64,000 bases of DNA from Dehalococcoidia bacterium (GTDB taxonomy: Bacteria; Chloroflexota; Dehalococcoidia; Tepidiformales; Tepidiformaceae): positions 29,000 through 92,999 of the forward strand of contig JAJDUR010000106.1 of assembly GCA_022826585.1 (NCBI GenBank). Direction: 5' to 3'. The notes under the pieces are model-generated. The model saw only the letters and a program-made list of their open reading frames with translations, was not told where the DNA came from and did no database searches. Both the position numbers and the translations under genes were made by a program. Shown here one piece after another: positions 52,377 to 61,480 of this stretch (position 1 is the first letter of the stretch; each line of letters opens with the position of its first letter).

Positions 52377-53498
52377 ATGCCGAATACTCGTTCGATGGAA
52401 GCCCTCCCCGAACTCCGCACCGAACGCCTCCTCCTCCGTCCCTTCCGCAGCGAAGATGTCGACGACGTATTCGTCTATGCCACGGACCCGGAGTGGAACC
52501 GCTACCTCGGCCTTCCCGAGCCCTACACCCGTCGCATGGCCGAGGAGTTCGTCGCGAGGGCGATCCTCGCCGACCCCGGGAAGAACCCGATCTGGGCCAT
52601 CGTCTACGAGGGACGTGTCTCCGGGGGGATCGACTTCAGGATTCGCCGCCGCGGCCTCGCGGAGATGGGGTACAGCATCGCGCAGCCCCTCTGGGGCCAG
52701 GGACTCATGACCGAGGCGGCGCGAGCCGTCATCGAACACGCCTTCGAGTCCATGGGGATCGTGCGCATCCAGGCCTATGCGGATTTGCGGAACAAGGGCT
52801 CGTGGCGCGTCATGGAGAAAGTCGGCATGACGCGCGAGGGCCTGTTACACAGCAACGGGGCCATCCGTGGCGAGTCCATCGACGATGTGCTCTACGCAAT
52901 CGTCCGCGGCGAGTGGCCGCCCCCTCAAAGCCAGCCGGAGCAGGAAGCGGGCGCCGAAGGCCCACCCGAGCTTCGCACGGCTCGGCTCCACCTCCGCCCT
53001 TACCGCATGAGCGACGTCGACGACGTGTTCGCCAACGCCTCGGACCCGGAGTGGGGTCGCTACATCCAGGTTCCCGCTCCCTACACTCCACGCGATGCCG
53101 AGGAGTTTGTCGCCCGCGTCGTCCTCACCGATCCGAAGGACAACCTGCGGTGGGCGGTTGTTCACGAAGGGCGCGTAGCGGGGAATGTGGACCTCACTCC
53201 CGGGCCCGCGGGTGTCGCCGAGCTGGGCTTCGCCATCGCCCGGCCGCTCTGGGGCCAGGGACTGACGACGGAGGCTGCGACCGCGGTCCTGGCCTACGGC
53301 TTCGAGTCGCTGAGCCTTGTCCGCATCTTCGGCTACGCCGTCTCGGCCAACGCCGCCTCCCTGCGGGTCATGGACAAACTCGGCATGAAGCGCGAGGGCG
53401 TCCTGCGTCGCCACCGCCTGATTCGCGGCGAATACGTGGACGACGTGTTCAACGCCATCCTGCGCGAGGAGTGGTCGCCCCCGGGGACTGGAGAGTGA
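52377..53498 (+). CDS. Tandem-GNAT acetyltransferase (two RimJ/RimL-like domains)
   Basis: ELRTERLLLRPFRSEDVDDVFVYATDPEWNRY / ELRTARLHLRPYRMSDVDDVFANASDPEWGRY; PLWGQGLMTEAA / PLWGQGLTTEAA. Confidence 0.92.
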   Translation: MPNTRSMEALPELRTERLLLRPFRSEDVDDVFVYATDPEWNRYLGLPEPYTRRMAEEFVARAILADPGKNPIWAIVYEGRVSGGIDFRIRRRGLAEMGYSIAQPLWGQGLMTEAARAVIEHAFESMGIVRIQAYADLRNKGSWRVMEKVGMTREGLLHSNGAIRGESIDDVLYAIVRGEWPPPQSQPEQEAGAEGPPELRTARLHLRPYRMSDVDDVFANASDPEWGRYIQVPAPYTPRDAEEFVARVVLTDPKDNLRWAVVHEGRVAGNVDLTPGPAGVAELGFAIARPLWGQGLTTEAATAVLAYGFESLSLVRIFGYAVSANAASLRVMDKLGMKREGVLRRHRLIRGEYVDDVFNAILREEWSPPGTGE

Positions 53499-53771
53499 TC
53501 ACAGGTCCCGATAGGTGCGCTCGTCCCTCCTCGCGACACGGAGCACCATCAGCCGTCGCTCGCCCTCGTCGACTTCGTAGATGATTCGCAAGCGGCCGGC
53601 CCTGACGCGCCACACCGAGGCGAATCCCGCCAGCTTCACGCTCCCCGTCGGACGAGCGTCGCCGACGAGGTTGCGGAGGGCCTCGCGGACCCGCCGCGCG
53701 TCCCCGGTCACAAGCCTTCGCACCTGACGCTGCGCGGCAGGCGCCAGTTCAACCCGATATGGCTCCGGCAA
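53499..53771 (-). CDS. RelE/ParE-family toxin (TTG start)
   Basis: YRVELAPAAQRQVRRL...VKLAGFASVWRVRAGRLRIIYEVDEGERRLMVLRVARRDERTY. Confidence 0.9.
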   Translation of the reverse strand: MPEPYRVELAPAAQRQVRRLVTGDARRVREALRNLVGDARPTGSVKLAGFASVWRVRAGRLRIIYEVDEGERRLMVLRVARRDERTYRDL

Positions 53772-54005
53772 TCAGTTCCGGTCCCCCAGGAGGTCGTCGA
53801 AGAATGCTTCGAACTCGGCCCCGCCCAGCTCGGCGGCTTCGGCGCGGGCCTTCTCAATCGCCGCATGGTCGGCGTCATCCATCGCGGTGTCCGCGAGCCA
53901 CAACACGAGCGCTTCCTTCACGAGATCCTGAACCGGCCTGCCCTCACGATCGGCTGCTGCCTTGAGCGCCCCGTACAAGCCGTCATCGACGGTCATCGTC
54001 TTCAT
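53772..54005 (-). CDS. Antitoxin of RelBE-like module
   Basis: MKTMTVDDGLYGALKAAADREGRPVQDLVKEALVLWL...AEFEAFFDDLLGDRN; directly abuts the toxin start. Confidence 0.8.
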   Translation of the reverse strand: MKTMTVDDGLYGALKAAADREGRPVQDLVKEALVLWLADTAMDDADHAAIEKARAEAAELGGAEFEAFFDDLLGDRN

Positions 54006-54148
54006 GGATGGTTCCCTCGAGGCTGACCAGGCCGGCGCTGTCGCCGTGAACGCTGGCGGTACTCGCGCCTCATGAAGCTGTGGCAAGCGTAGCACAGGGG
54101 TCTCCTCTTCCAGGTTCCCTCTCGCAGGGTCAGCAACGCGCTGTAGGG

Positions 54149-54172
54149 CATCCTGCGCGAGGAGTGGTCGCC
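54149..54172. repeat. 24-bp direct repeat of the 3' end of the GNAT gene (other copy 53456-53479)
   Basis: CATCCTGCGCGAGGAGTGGTCGCC present at both positions. Confidence 0.88.
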
Positions 54173-54248
54173 GCCCGCGTAGTTCGAGCGGCCGCTGGTC
54201 CCCCTGTTCTCTACGAGTGGCTTCCCGTCGGTTTGAACGCTGCCGTCC

Positions 54249-54854
54249 TCAAGAAAACTCGTAGAGGCGGGCGGGGCGGTGGGCGCCTTCCTTGCGGGTT
54301 TCGTTCGTCGCCCGGACGATGCCCAGCCCGACCATCCGCCGCCGGAAGTTCCGCTTGTCGACCGGCTCCTCGAGGATCGCCTCGTAGACCCCCTGCAGCT
54401 CCCGCAGCGTGAAACGGCGGGGCAGGAAGCTGTAGGCGACGTTCGTGTAGGCGAGCTTGTTCCGCAGCCGCTCGCGCGCGTAGTCGAGGATGCCCTCGTT
54501 GCCGAACGCGAGCGTGTCGAGGCCGCGCAGGGCGTGCCAGGCCGGACGCCACTCCAGTTCGCGCCGGAGTCGCGCCTGTGCCGCCGGCAGCAGCGCGAAG
54601 TACGCGACGACAATCCCCGCGTCCCCCTCGTCCGTCGCGTCGAAGCTGTAGAGCTGCTCCAGGAACACGTCCGTGAGGCCGGTCTCGTCCTGCAGCTTGC
54701 GGCTGGCCGCCCCGTCGAGCGTCTCGTTCGCCTGCAGCAGCCCCCCCGGCAGCGCCCACTCCCCCTGGCAGGGCTCGGCCGCGCGCTCGATCAGGAGCAC
54801 GGAGAGCCGTCCCTCCAGCACGGTGAAGATGACCACGACCACCGCAGGCGCCAT
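54249..54854 (-). CDS. Nudix-wHTH protein, NrtR-like
   Basis: Nudix box GLLQANETLDGAASRKLQDETGL; C-terminal FLPRRFTLRELQGVYEAILEEPVDKRNFRRRMVGLGIV winged-helix typical of NrtR; TACACT + 6 nt + ATG. Confidence 0.83.
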   Translation of the reverse strand: MAPAVVVVIFTVLEGRLSVLLIERAAEPCQGEWALPGGLLQANETLDGAASRKLQDETGLTDVFLEQLYSFDATDEGDAGIVVAYFALLPAAQARLRRELEWRPAWHALRGLDTLAFGNEGILDYARERLRNKLAYTNVAYSFLPRRFTLRELQGVYEAILEEPVDKRNFRRRMVGLGIVRATNETRKEGAHRPARLYEFS

Positions 54855-54931
54855 GGGGCAAGTGTAGGACCTGCCGCCGAACGAAACCGCCCAGGATGTG
54901 GCGCAAGCAATCCCGTGCCTACAATGCCTGC

Positions 54932-55023
54932 GGAGGGGTCGCATAGTGGCCTAGTGCGGGCGCCTGCTAAGCGCTTACCGGTGGAAACGTCGGTCGAGGG
55001 TTCGAATCCCTCCCCCTCCGCCA
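54932..55023 (+). tRNA. tRNA-Ser (anticodon GCU), CCA encoded
   Basis: GGAGGGG...anticodon loop CTGCTAA...variable arm...GAGGGTTCGAATCCCTC CCCCTCC G CCA; TACAAT 6 nt upstream. Confidence 0.93.
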
Positions 55024-55043
55024 TTCGCCACCCGAGAGTATCG

Positions 55044-56342
55044 ATGACTGAGCGCTACTTCCTCTGGACCGTCGGCTGCCAGATGAACGTCGCGGACAGC
55101 GACAAGCTGGCCGCCGGCTTCTCGCGCCTCGGCATGGAGCCGGTCTCCGAGGCCGCCGGCGCCGACATCGTCGTGATCAACACCTGCAGCGTGCGCCAGC
55201 ACGCCGAGGACCGCGCCTACTCCCAGCTCGGTCGCGTGCGCCTGGTCAAGGAGGAGCGTCCCGACCTGAAGGTCGCCGTCATGGGTTGCATGGTCGGCCT
55301 TCGGACAAGCGATCTCGAGAAGCGCTTCCCCTTCGTCGACGTCTTCGCCCGGCCCCAGCAGTTCGAGCCCATCATGGAGCTGGTCGAAGGCCCTTCCGAG
55401 GATCTCGGCGGCGAGTTCTGGCCCTCCACCTTCGCCGTCCCCGGCGGCCCCACCGCCTATGTCCCCGTCGTCCACGGCTGCGACAAGTTCTGCACCTACT
55501 GCATCGTCCCCCTCCGGCGCGGCCGCGAGCGTAGCCGCCCGGTCGACGAGGTCGTGCGCGAGGTCGCCTACCTCGCTGCCAACGACGTGCGCGAGGTGAC
55601 CCTGCTCGGCCAGACCGTCGAGGCCTACGGCCACGACCTCGGCGACACGCCCGATCTCGGTGACCTCATGCGCGAGCTCTCCGCCATCGAGCGGCTCGAC
55701 CGCATCCGCTTCCTCACCTCCTACCCCAAGGACATGACCCCCCGCATCCTCGAGGCCGTCGCCGAGCTGCCGAAGGTCATGGAGTGCTTCTCGCTGCCGG
55801 TGCAGTCCGGCAGCGACGCCGTCCTGCAGTCGATGCGCCGCGGCTACACGAAGGCCGAGTACCTGGACAAGGTGGCCGAGGTGCGAGCCCTCATGCCCGA
55901 TGCGGGCATCACCACCGACGTCATTGTCGGGCACCCCGGCGAGACCGGGGCCGACTTCGAGGAGACGCTCGCGCTGGTCGAGGATTTGCGCTTCGATAAG
56001 GTCCACACGGCCGCCTACTCCCCCCGACCCGGCACCTTCGCCTACCGCAACCTGCCCGACGACGTTCCCGCCGAGATCAAGTCCGAGCGCCTGCAGCGTC
56101 TGAACGCGGTCGAGGAGCGCATCTCCCTCGAGATCAACGAGTCCCTCCTCGGCACGACCCCGGAAATCCTCGTCGAGGGCACCAGCAAGAAGGGCCAGCC
56201 CTATGGACGAACCCGCACCGGTAAGCTCGTCCACCTCGACGCCCCCGCCCGCACCGGCGCCCTCGTCGACGTCCACATCGACCACGCCGGTCCCTTCGCC
56301 CTCCGCGGGACCGCGGTCGACGCCCTGGCGGTGGTGAGCTAG
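55044..56342 (+). CDS. miaB: tRNA-2-methylthio-N6-isopentenyladenosine37 synthase
   Basis: GCQMNVADSDKLAAGF, NTCSVRQHAEDRAYS, HGCDKFCTYCIVPLRRGRERSR, LPVQSGSDAVLQSMRRGYT. Confidence 0.93.
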   Translation: MTERYFLWTVGCQMNVADSDKLAAGFSRLGMEPVSEAAGADIVVINTCSVRQHAEDRAYSQLGRVRLVKEERPDLKVAVMGCMVGLRTSDLEKRFPFVDVFARPQQFEPIMELVEGPSEDLGGEFWPSTFAVPGGPTAYVPVVHGCDKFCTYCIVPLRRGRERSRPVDEVVREVAYLAANDVREVTLLGQTVEAYGHDLGDTPDLGDLMRELSAIERLDRIRFLTSYPKDMTPRILEAVAELPKVMECFSLPVQSGSDAVLQSMRRGYTKAEYLDKVAEVRALMPDAGITTDVIVGHPGETGADFEETLALVEDLRFDKVHTAAYSPRPGTFAYRNLPDDVPAEIKSERLQRLNAVEERISLEINESLLGTTPEILVEGTSKKGQPYGRTRTGKLVHLDAPARTGALVDVHIDHAGPFALRGTAVDALAVVS

Positions 56343-56360
56343 CTCTCCGCTTGCTGAGGG

Positions 56361-56495
56361 CTAGCCCTGGCTGGCCTCGTGGACCCTATCGCGCAGCCGC
56401 TCGAAGTAGGCCGCATCCGCCGTGACAGAAGGCGGCGAGGCCGCGCCTTCGAGTAGCAGCCTGCGCAAGCGTTCGCCGTCCCTGTCCTTGCCCAT
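56361..56495 (-). CDS. Short ORF resembling the C-terminal part of ParD-type antitoxins
   Basis: MGKDRDGERLRRLLLEGAASPPSVTADAAYFERLRDRVHEASQG; 8 nt downstream of the P450 stop. Confidence 0.4.
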   Translation of the reverse strand: MGKDRDGERLRRLLLEGAASPPSVTADAAYFERLRDRVHEASQG

Positions 56496-56503
56496 CACTC
56501 CAC

Positions 56504-57745
56504 CTACGCCCTGTCGAACTCCAGCCACAGCTCCCTGAATCCCCGGATGACGTGGTTCGGGCCGTGCCGGAAGTCGTTCTTGCCGGGGCTGTAACGGATG
56601 TTGTCGAGCCGCGTCAGCAGGCGCTCGAAGGCGATGCGGCCCTCCATCCGCGCCAGCGGCGCCCCGATGCAGTAGTGAACGCCCGCCCCGAACCCGACGT
56701 GCCGCTTCGCTTCCTCGCGGTGGATGTCGAAGGCTTCCGGGTCGTCCCATTGCTCCGGGTCGCGGTTGGCGGCTGCGTAGAACACCGAGATGCGCGCCCC
56801 CTCCGGCACCGCCACCCCGCCGATCTCGGTGTCGACCACCGCCCGCCGCGACAGCTGCTGCACCGGCGACTCGATCCGTAGCGCCTCCTCCACGAAGTTC
56901 GGGATGAGCGAGTGGTCCGCGCGTAGCTCCTCCAACACCTCCGGGTGCTCCAGCAGGAGCCACATGCCGCTGTCGACCATGTTCAGGGTCGTCTCCGTGC
57001 CGCCCATCAGCAGCGTCACGAGCATCCCCTGCAACTCCTGCTCGTGCAGCGTGCGCCCCCCGAAGCCCTTCATGGGGTCGGTCACGAGCGCCGTCAGCAT
57101 GTCGTCGCGCGGGTTCTGGCGGCGTTCCTCGGCCAGGTCCAGGAGGAAGCGGCAGAACGCGTCGCGGCTCGCCATGAGCTCCGCCAGGCGCTCCTTCGGG
57201 ACCAGTCCGAAGGCCGCCCCCATCGACTCGATCGTGTCGTCCACCCAGCTCGTGACCTGCGGGATGTCCTCGTCGAGGATGCCCATCAGCTCGACGAACA
57301 CGAGCACCGTCAGGGGCGTCGAGAACTGGCTCGCCAGCTCCACCTCGCCGTCGTCGATGAACCGGTCGATGAGCCCGTCGATCACCCGGTAGACGTTCGG
57401 CTCGAACGACTCCACGCCGCGCTTCGAGAGCCACGGCCCCGCCAGACGCCGGTAGTGCGTGTGCTCGGGCGGATCGCTCCCCGGGAGCGCACCCGTTTCC
57501 CGCGCAAGTCGCGCCTGCTCCGGCGTGACCCCGTGCGGGTCGACCGCGGGCAGGTTCGAGAACAGGTCGGACCGTTTCAGCACGAACTGCACGTCATCCC
57601 AACGCGTCACGATCCAGGCGTCCGCCGGCTCCAGGTAGTACGCCCCCTGCTCCCGCATCCGCTCGTACATCGGGTACGGACACTCGATCACCTCGGCGTT
57701 GTACGGATTCAGTTCCCCGGCGGCAGGTTCGGCAGCTTGCGTCAT
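56504..57745 (-). CDS. Cytochrome P450
   Basis: FGAGVHYCIGAPLARMEG heme motif, LLMGGTETT I-helix, EALRIESP. Confidence 0.93.
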   Translation of the reverse strand: MTQAAEPAAGELNPYNAEVIECPYPMYERMREQGAYYLEPADAWIVTRWDDVQFVLKRSDLFSNLPAVDPHGVTPEQARLARETGALPGSDPPEHTHYRRLAGPWLSKRGVESFEPNVYRVIDGLIDRFIDDGEVELASQFSTPLTVLVFVELMGILDEDIPQVTSWVDDTIESMGAAFGLVPKERLAELMASRDAFCRFLLDLAEERRQNPRDDMLTALVTDPMKGFGGRTLHEQELQGMLVTLLMGGTETTLNMVDSGMWLLLEHPEVLEELRADHSLIPNFVEEALRIESPVQQLSRRAVVDTEIGGVAVPEGARISVFYAAANRDPEQWDDPEAFDIHREEAKRHVGFGAGVHYCIGAPLARMEGRIAFERLLTRLDNIRYSPGKNDFRHGPNHVIRGFRELWLEFDRA

Positions 57746-57881
57746 GGCGCGGCATTGTAGCGCCGCTCCCACTCACTACTCACCAGCCACTACTCACCAC
57801 CCAGTCCGTTGCCCGCTATGGGGGGCGGCGGTACGATGCCCGACGGCCCGTTTCGCGGGCCTGACACTTCCGAGGGTAGTC

Positions 57882-58682
57882 ATGGCTCAGGCGGTCGCCG
57901 CGCCCCTCCGACGCGGATTTCTGACAACGCTCCGGGAAGACCGGTGGTGGGTTGAACCGGTCCTCGTCTTCGCCAGCATCGGCCTCTTCTTCGGCTGGCT
58001 CACCGTCTCCATCATCATGGACTTCGGCCCTCTCGGGCACTACGAGGTCGAGGGCACCCACCTCCTCACGCCCGTTTTCGAGCCCACCTGGCTCTCCATG
58101 ATCAACGCCGACTGGGAGGGCGCCTGGTATCTCTCGCCCGGCTTCATCGTCCTCATCGGTCCCGTTCCCTTCCGCGCCACCTGCTACTACTACCGGCGCG
58201 CCTACTACCGCTCCTACTTCCTCAGCCCGCCCGCCTGCGCCGTGGGGGATGTCGGCCCCAGCTACAAGGGCGAGTCGACCTTCCCCCTCATCATGCAGAA
58301 CCTGCACCGCTACGTGATGTACGTGGCCCTCGTGTTCGTGCCGCTCCTCTGGATCGGCGCCATCCGCAGCATGTACGTCCCGGGCGAGGGCTGGGGCTTC
58401 GGGGTCGGTTCCGCCCTCCTCCTCGTGAACGCCTTCCTTCTCATGATGTACACCTTCTCCTGCCACTCGCTGCGCCACTTCGTGGGGGGCGGGCTTAACT
58501 GCTTCAGCTGCTCCGCCTTCACCCGCGCCCGCAAGCGCGTCTGGGACTACGTCACCGTCTGGAACGAGAACCACCGCTTCTGGGCCTGGTCGAGCCTGCT
58601 CGTCATCGTCACCGTCGATGTCTACATCCGGCTCGTCGCGAACGGCCACATGACCGACCCGAACACCTGGAGCCACTTCTAG
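57882..58682 (+). CDS. sdhC: Succinate dehydrogenase membrane anchor subunit (single, actinobacterial-like type)
   Basis: Multi-TM protein directly upstream of sdhA/sdhB; conserved His in TM segments (NLHRYVMYVAL, SCHSLRHFVGG). Confidence 0.78.
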   Translation: MAQAVAAPLRRGFLTTLREDRWWVEPVLVFASIGLFFGWLTVSIIMDFGPLGHYEVEGTHLLTPVFEPTWLSMINADWEGAWYLSPGFIVLIGPVPFRATCYYYRRAYYRSYFLSPPACAVGDVGPSYKGESTFPLIMQNLHRYVMYVALVFVPLLWIGAIRSMYVPGEGWGFGVGSALLLVNAFLLMMYTFSCHSLRHFVGGGLNCFSCSAFTRARKRVWDYVTVWNENHRFWAWSSLLVIVTVDVYIRLVANGHMTDPNTWSHF

Positions 58683-58685
58683 ACG

Positions 58686-60482
58686 ATGGTTGAGTACGAA
58701 CGCCACGACTACGACGTCATCGTCATCGGGGCCGGCGGCGCTGGCCTGCGCGCCGCCATCGAGGCTTCCGCGCAGGGCGCCCGCACCGCCCTCATCTGCA
58801 AGTCACTCCTTGGCAAGGCCCACACCGTCATGGCCGAGGGCGGCATCGCCGCCGCGCTCGGCAACGTCTGGCCCCAGGACAACTGGCAGGTCCATTTCCG
58901 CGACACCATGCGCGGCGGCAAGATGCTCAACAACTGGCGCATGGCCCAGCTCCACGCCCAGGAGGCCCCCGACCGCGTGAACGAGCTCGAGGAGTGGGGC
59001 GCCCTCTTCGACCGCACCCAGGACGGCCGCATCCTCCAGCGCGACTTCGGCGGCCACCGCTACGCCCGCCTCGCCCACGTCGGCGATCGCACCGGCCTCG
59101 AGCTCATCCGCACGCTCCAGCAGCACGCCGTCCACAACGGCATCGATGTGTTCATGGAGTGCACCGTCTCGCGCCTGCTCAAGGACGGCGACCGCGTCTC
59201 CGGCGCCGTCGCTTACTGGCGCGAAAGCGGCAACCTGCTGGTGTTCAACGCGAAGTCCACCGTCCTCGCCACCGGCGGCACGGGCAAGGCCTTCGCCGTC
59301 ACCTCGAACTCGTGGGAGTACACCGGCGACGGCCACGCCCTCGCTTACTGGGCCGGCGCCGAGCTCATCGACATGGAATGCGTTCAGTTCCACCCGACCG
59401 GGATGGTCTGGCCCCCGAGCGTTCGCGGCATCCTCGTCACCGAGGGCGTCCGCGGCGACGGCGGCACCCTGCGCAACAGCGACGGCGAGCGCTTCATGTT
59501 CAACTACATCCCCGAGTTCTTCGCCGCCGAGACCGCCGACACGATCGAGGAAGCGGACGGCTGGTACGAGGACAAGGAGAACAACCGCCGTACCCCCGAC
59601 CTTCTCCCTCGCGACGAGGTCGCCCGCGCGATCAACTCCGAGGTGAAGGCGGGCCGCGGCAGCCCCCACGGCGGCGTCTTCCTCGACATCGCGACGCGGC
59701 GCTCCACCGAGTACATCCGCCGCCGCCTGCCCAGCATGTACCACCAGTTCAAGCAGCTCGCCGACGTCGACATCACCGCCCAGCCGATGGAAGTCGGCCC
59801 CACGATGCACTACATCATGGGCGGCATCCGCGTCGACGCCGATACCGCCGCCACGACGGTCCCCGGGCTCTACGCCGCGGGCGAGTGCGCCGGCGGCATG
59901 CACGGAGCCAACCGCCTCGGCGGCAACTCCCTCTCCGACCTCGTCGTCTTCGGCCGCCGCGCCGGCCTAGGCGCTGCCGAGGACGCCGCCGCCCAGTCGG
60001 CCGGCCCCGAGGCGGACGAGGCGCAGGTCGAGGAGATCGTCGCGGAGATGCGCGCCCCCTTCGAGCGCGACGGCGCCGAGGGGCCCTACGACATCCAGCG
60101 CGACCTCCAGGAGACGATGCACAACCTCGTCGGCATCATCCGCACCGAGTCCGAGCTCGTCGAAGCGCGCGAGCGCATCGACGGCTACAAGGGGCGCGCC
60201 GCGAACGTCGGCGTCTACGGCCACCAGCAGTACAACCCCGGCTGGCACCTCGCCATCGACCTACAGGCCCTCCTGACGGTCTCCGAGGCCACTGCCCGCG
60301 CCGCCAACGTTCGCCAGGAGAGCCGTGGCGGCCACACCCGCGACGACTATCCCGGCCCCAACGACGCCGAGTGGGGCAGCAAGAACGTCGTCATCCGCCA
60401 GGGCGCGGACGGGGAGATGGAGGTCACGACCTCGCCCCTGCCTGAGATGCCCGCCGAGCTGCAGGAGCTGTTCGAGGAGTAA
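58686..60482 (+). CDS. sdhA: Succinate dehydrogenase/fumarate reductase flavoprotein subunit
   Basis: VIVIGAGGAGLRAAIEAS, HTVMAEGGIAAAL, GGNSLSDLVVFGRRAG, ESRGGHTRDDYP. Confidence 0.94.
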   Translation: MVEYERHDYDVIVIGAGGAGLRAAIEASAQGARTALICKSLLGKAHTVMAEGGIAAALGNVWPQDNWQVHFRDTMRGGKMLNNWRMAQLHAQEAPDRVNELEEWGALFDRTQDGRILQRDFGGHRYARLAHVGDRTGLELIRTLQQHAVHNGIDVFMECTVSRLLKDGDRVSGAVAYWRESGNLLVFNAKSTVLATGGTGKAFAVTSNSWEYTGDGHALAYWAGAELIDMECVQFHPTGMVWPPSVRGILVTEGVRGDGGTLRNSDGERFMFNYIPEFFAAETADTIEEADGWYEDKENNRRTPDLLPRDEVARAINSEVKAGRGSPHGGVFLDIATRRSTEYIRRRLPSMYHQFKQLADVDITAQPMEVGPTMHYIMGGIRVDADTAATTVPGLYAAGECAGGMHGANRLGGNSLSDLVVFGRRAGLGAAEDAAAQSAGPEADEAQVEEIVAEMRAPFERDGAEGPYDIQRDLQETMHNLVGIIRTESELVEARERIDGYKGRAANVGVYGHQQYNPGWHLAIDLQALLTVSEATARAANVRQESRGGHTRDDYPGPNDAEWGSKNVVIRQGADGEMEVTTSPLPEMPAELQELFEE

Positions 60483-60484
60483 CC

Positions 60485-61234
60485 ATGAGCGAAACAGCGA
60501 ACATGCGCGTCTTCCGTGGCGACGACGAAAGCGGCGACTGGCAGGACTACTCGGTCGAGGTCGAGGAAGGCCAGGTCGTCCTCGACGTGATCCACCGCAT
60601 CCAGGCCACGCAGGCCCCCGACCTCGCCGTCCGCTGGAACTGCAAGGCCGGAAAGTGCGGCTCCTGCAGCGCCGAGATCAACGGCGAGCCCCGCCTCATG
60701 TGCATGACCCGCATGAACCTCTTCGAGCCGGGCGAGCAGATCACCGTCGCGCCCATGAAGACCTGGCCGCTCATCCGCGACCTCGTGACGGACGTCTCCT
60801 TCAACTACGAGGTCGCGAAGACCATCCCCGCCTTCAAGCCGCGCGAGCGCGAGGCCGACGGCACCTTCCGGATGATGCAGGAGGACATCGAGCGCGGGCA
60901 GGAGTTCCGCAAGTGCATCGAGTGCTTCCTCTGCCAGAACGTCTGCCACGTCATCCGCGACCACCCCGAGAACAAGCCCGACTTCGCCGGCCCGCGCTTC
61001 TTCGTGCGGCTCGCCGAGCTCGAGATGCACCCCCTCGACACCGAGGACCGGCTCGAGCTGGCCCGCATGGACGCGGGTGTCGGCTACTGCAACATCACCA
61101 AGTGCTGCACCGAGGTCTGTCCGGAAGAGATCCACATCACGGACAACGCCATCATCCCCCTGAAGGAGCGCGTCGCCGACCGCTACTTCGACCCCATCCG
61201 CTGGCTCGGCTCCAAACTCTTCGGCCGCGGTTAG
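60485..61234 (+). CDS. sdhB: Succinate dehydrogenase iron-sulfur subunit
   Basis: WNCKAGKCGSCSAEINGEPRLMC, CIECFLCQNVCHV, CNITKCCTEVCPE. Confidence 0.95.
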   Translation: MSETANMRVFRGDDESGDWQDYSVEVEEGQVVLDVIHRIQATQAPDLAVRWNCKAGKCGSCSAEINGEPRLMCMTRMNLFEPGEQITVAPMKTWPLIRDLVTDVSFNYEVAKTIPAFKPREREADGTFRMMQEDIERGQEFRKCIECFLCQNVCHVIRDHPENKPDFAGPRFFVRLAELEMHPLDTEDRLELARMDAGVGYCNITKCCTEVCPEEIHITDNAIIPLKERVADRYFDPIRWLGSKLFGRG

Positions 61235-61476
61235 CGGAGCGCTTCTACCGCCACGATTACGACCTCGCCAGCTCGGTACCGGTAGGTCACACGTATTCCG
61301 GGGCGACCTGGCGCTGGCCCCTGTTCGTAGGCGTAGGAACCGCCCTCTGTCGCGTCTCCGCTCTGTGGGTCCTGCGTCAGCACGTACCTCACTGTCAGAA
61401 GAGCCTCTGCGAATGTGGGTATCTGGTTCTGAAGTTCGCGGGCTTGCAGTTGGGCTCGTTGGCTAAGGGAAACCAG
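61231..61476 (-). CDS. Putative RelE/ParE-like toxin ORF without canonical start codon (not in supplied ORF track)
   Basis: Open frame reads ...LVSLSQRAQLQARELQNQIPTFAEALLTVRYVLTQDPQSGDATEGGSYAYEQGPAPGRPGIRVTYRYRAGEVVIVAVEALR*; C-terminal 'IRVTYRYRAGEVVIVAVEA' is RelE/ParE-like; adjacent to antitoxin-like ORF. Confidence 0.55.
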   Translation of the reverse strand: MVSLSQRAQLQARELQNQIPTFAEALLTVRYVLTQDPQSGDATEGGSYAYEQGPAPGRPGIRVTYRYRAGEVVIVAVEALR

Positions 61477-61480
61477 GAGG

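Noticed and set aside
54279-56342. 687-aa plus-strand ORF fused to MiaB
   Set aside because: Runs antisense through the Nudix gene and through tRNA-Ser; true miaB start is ATG 55044
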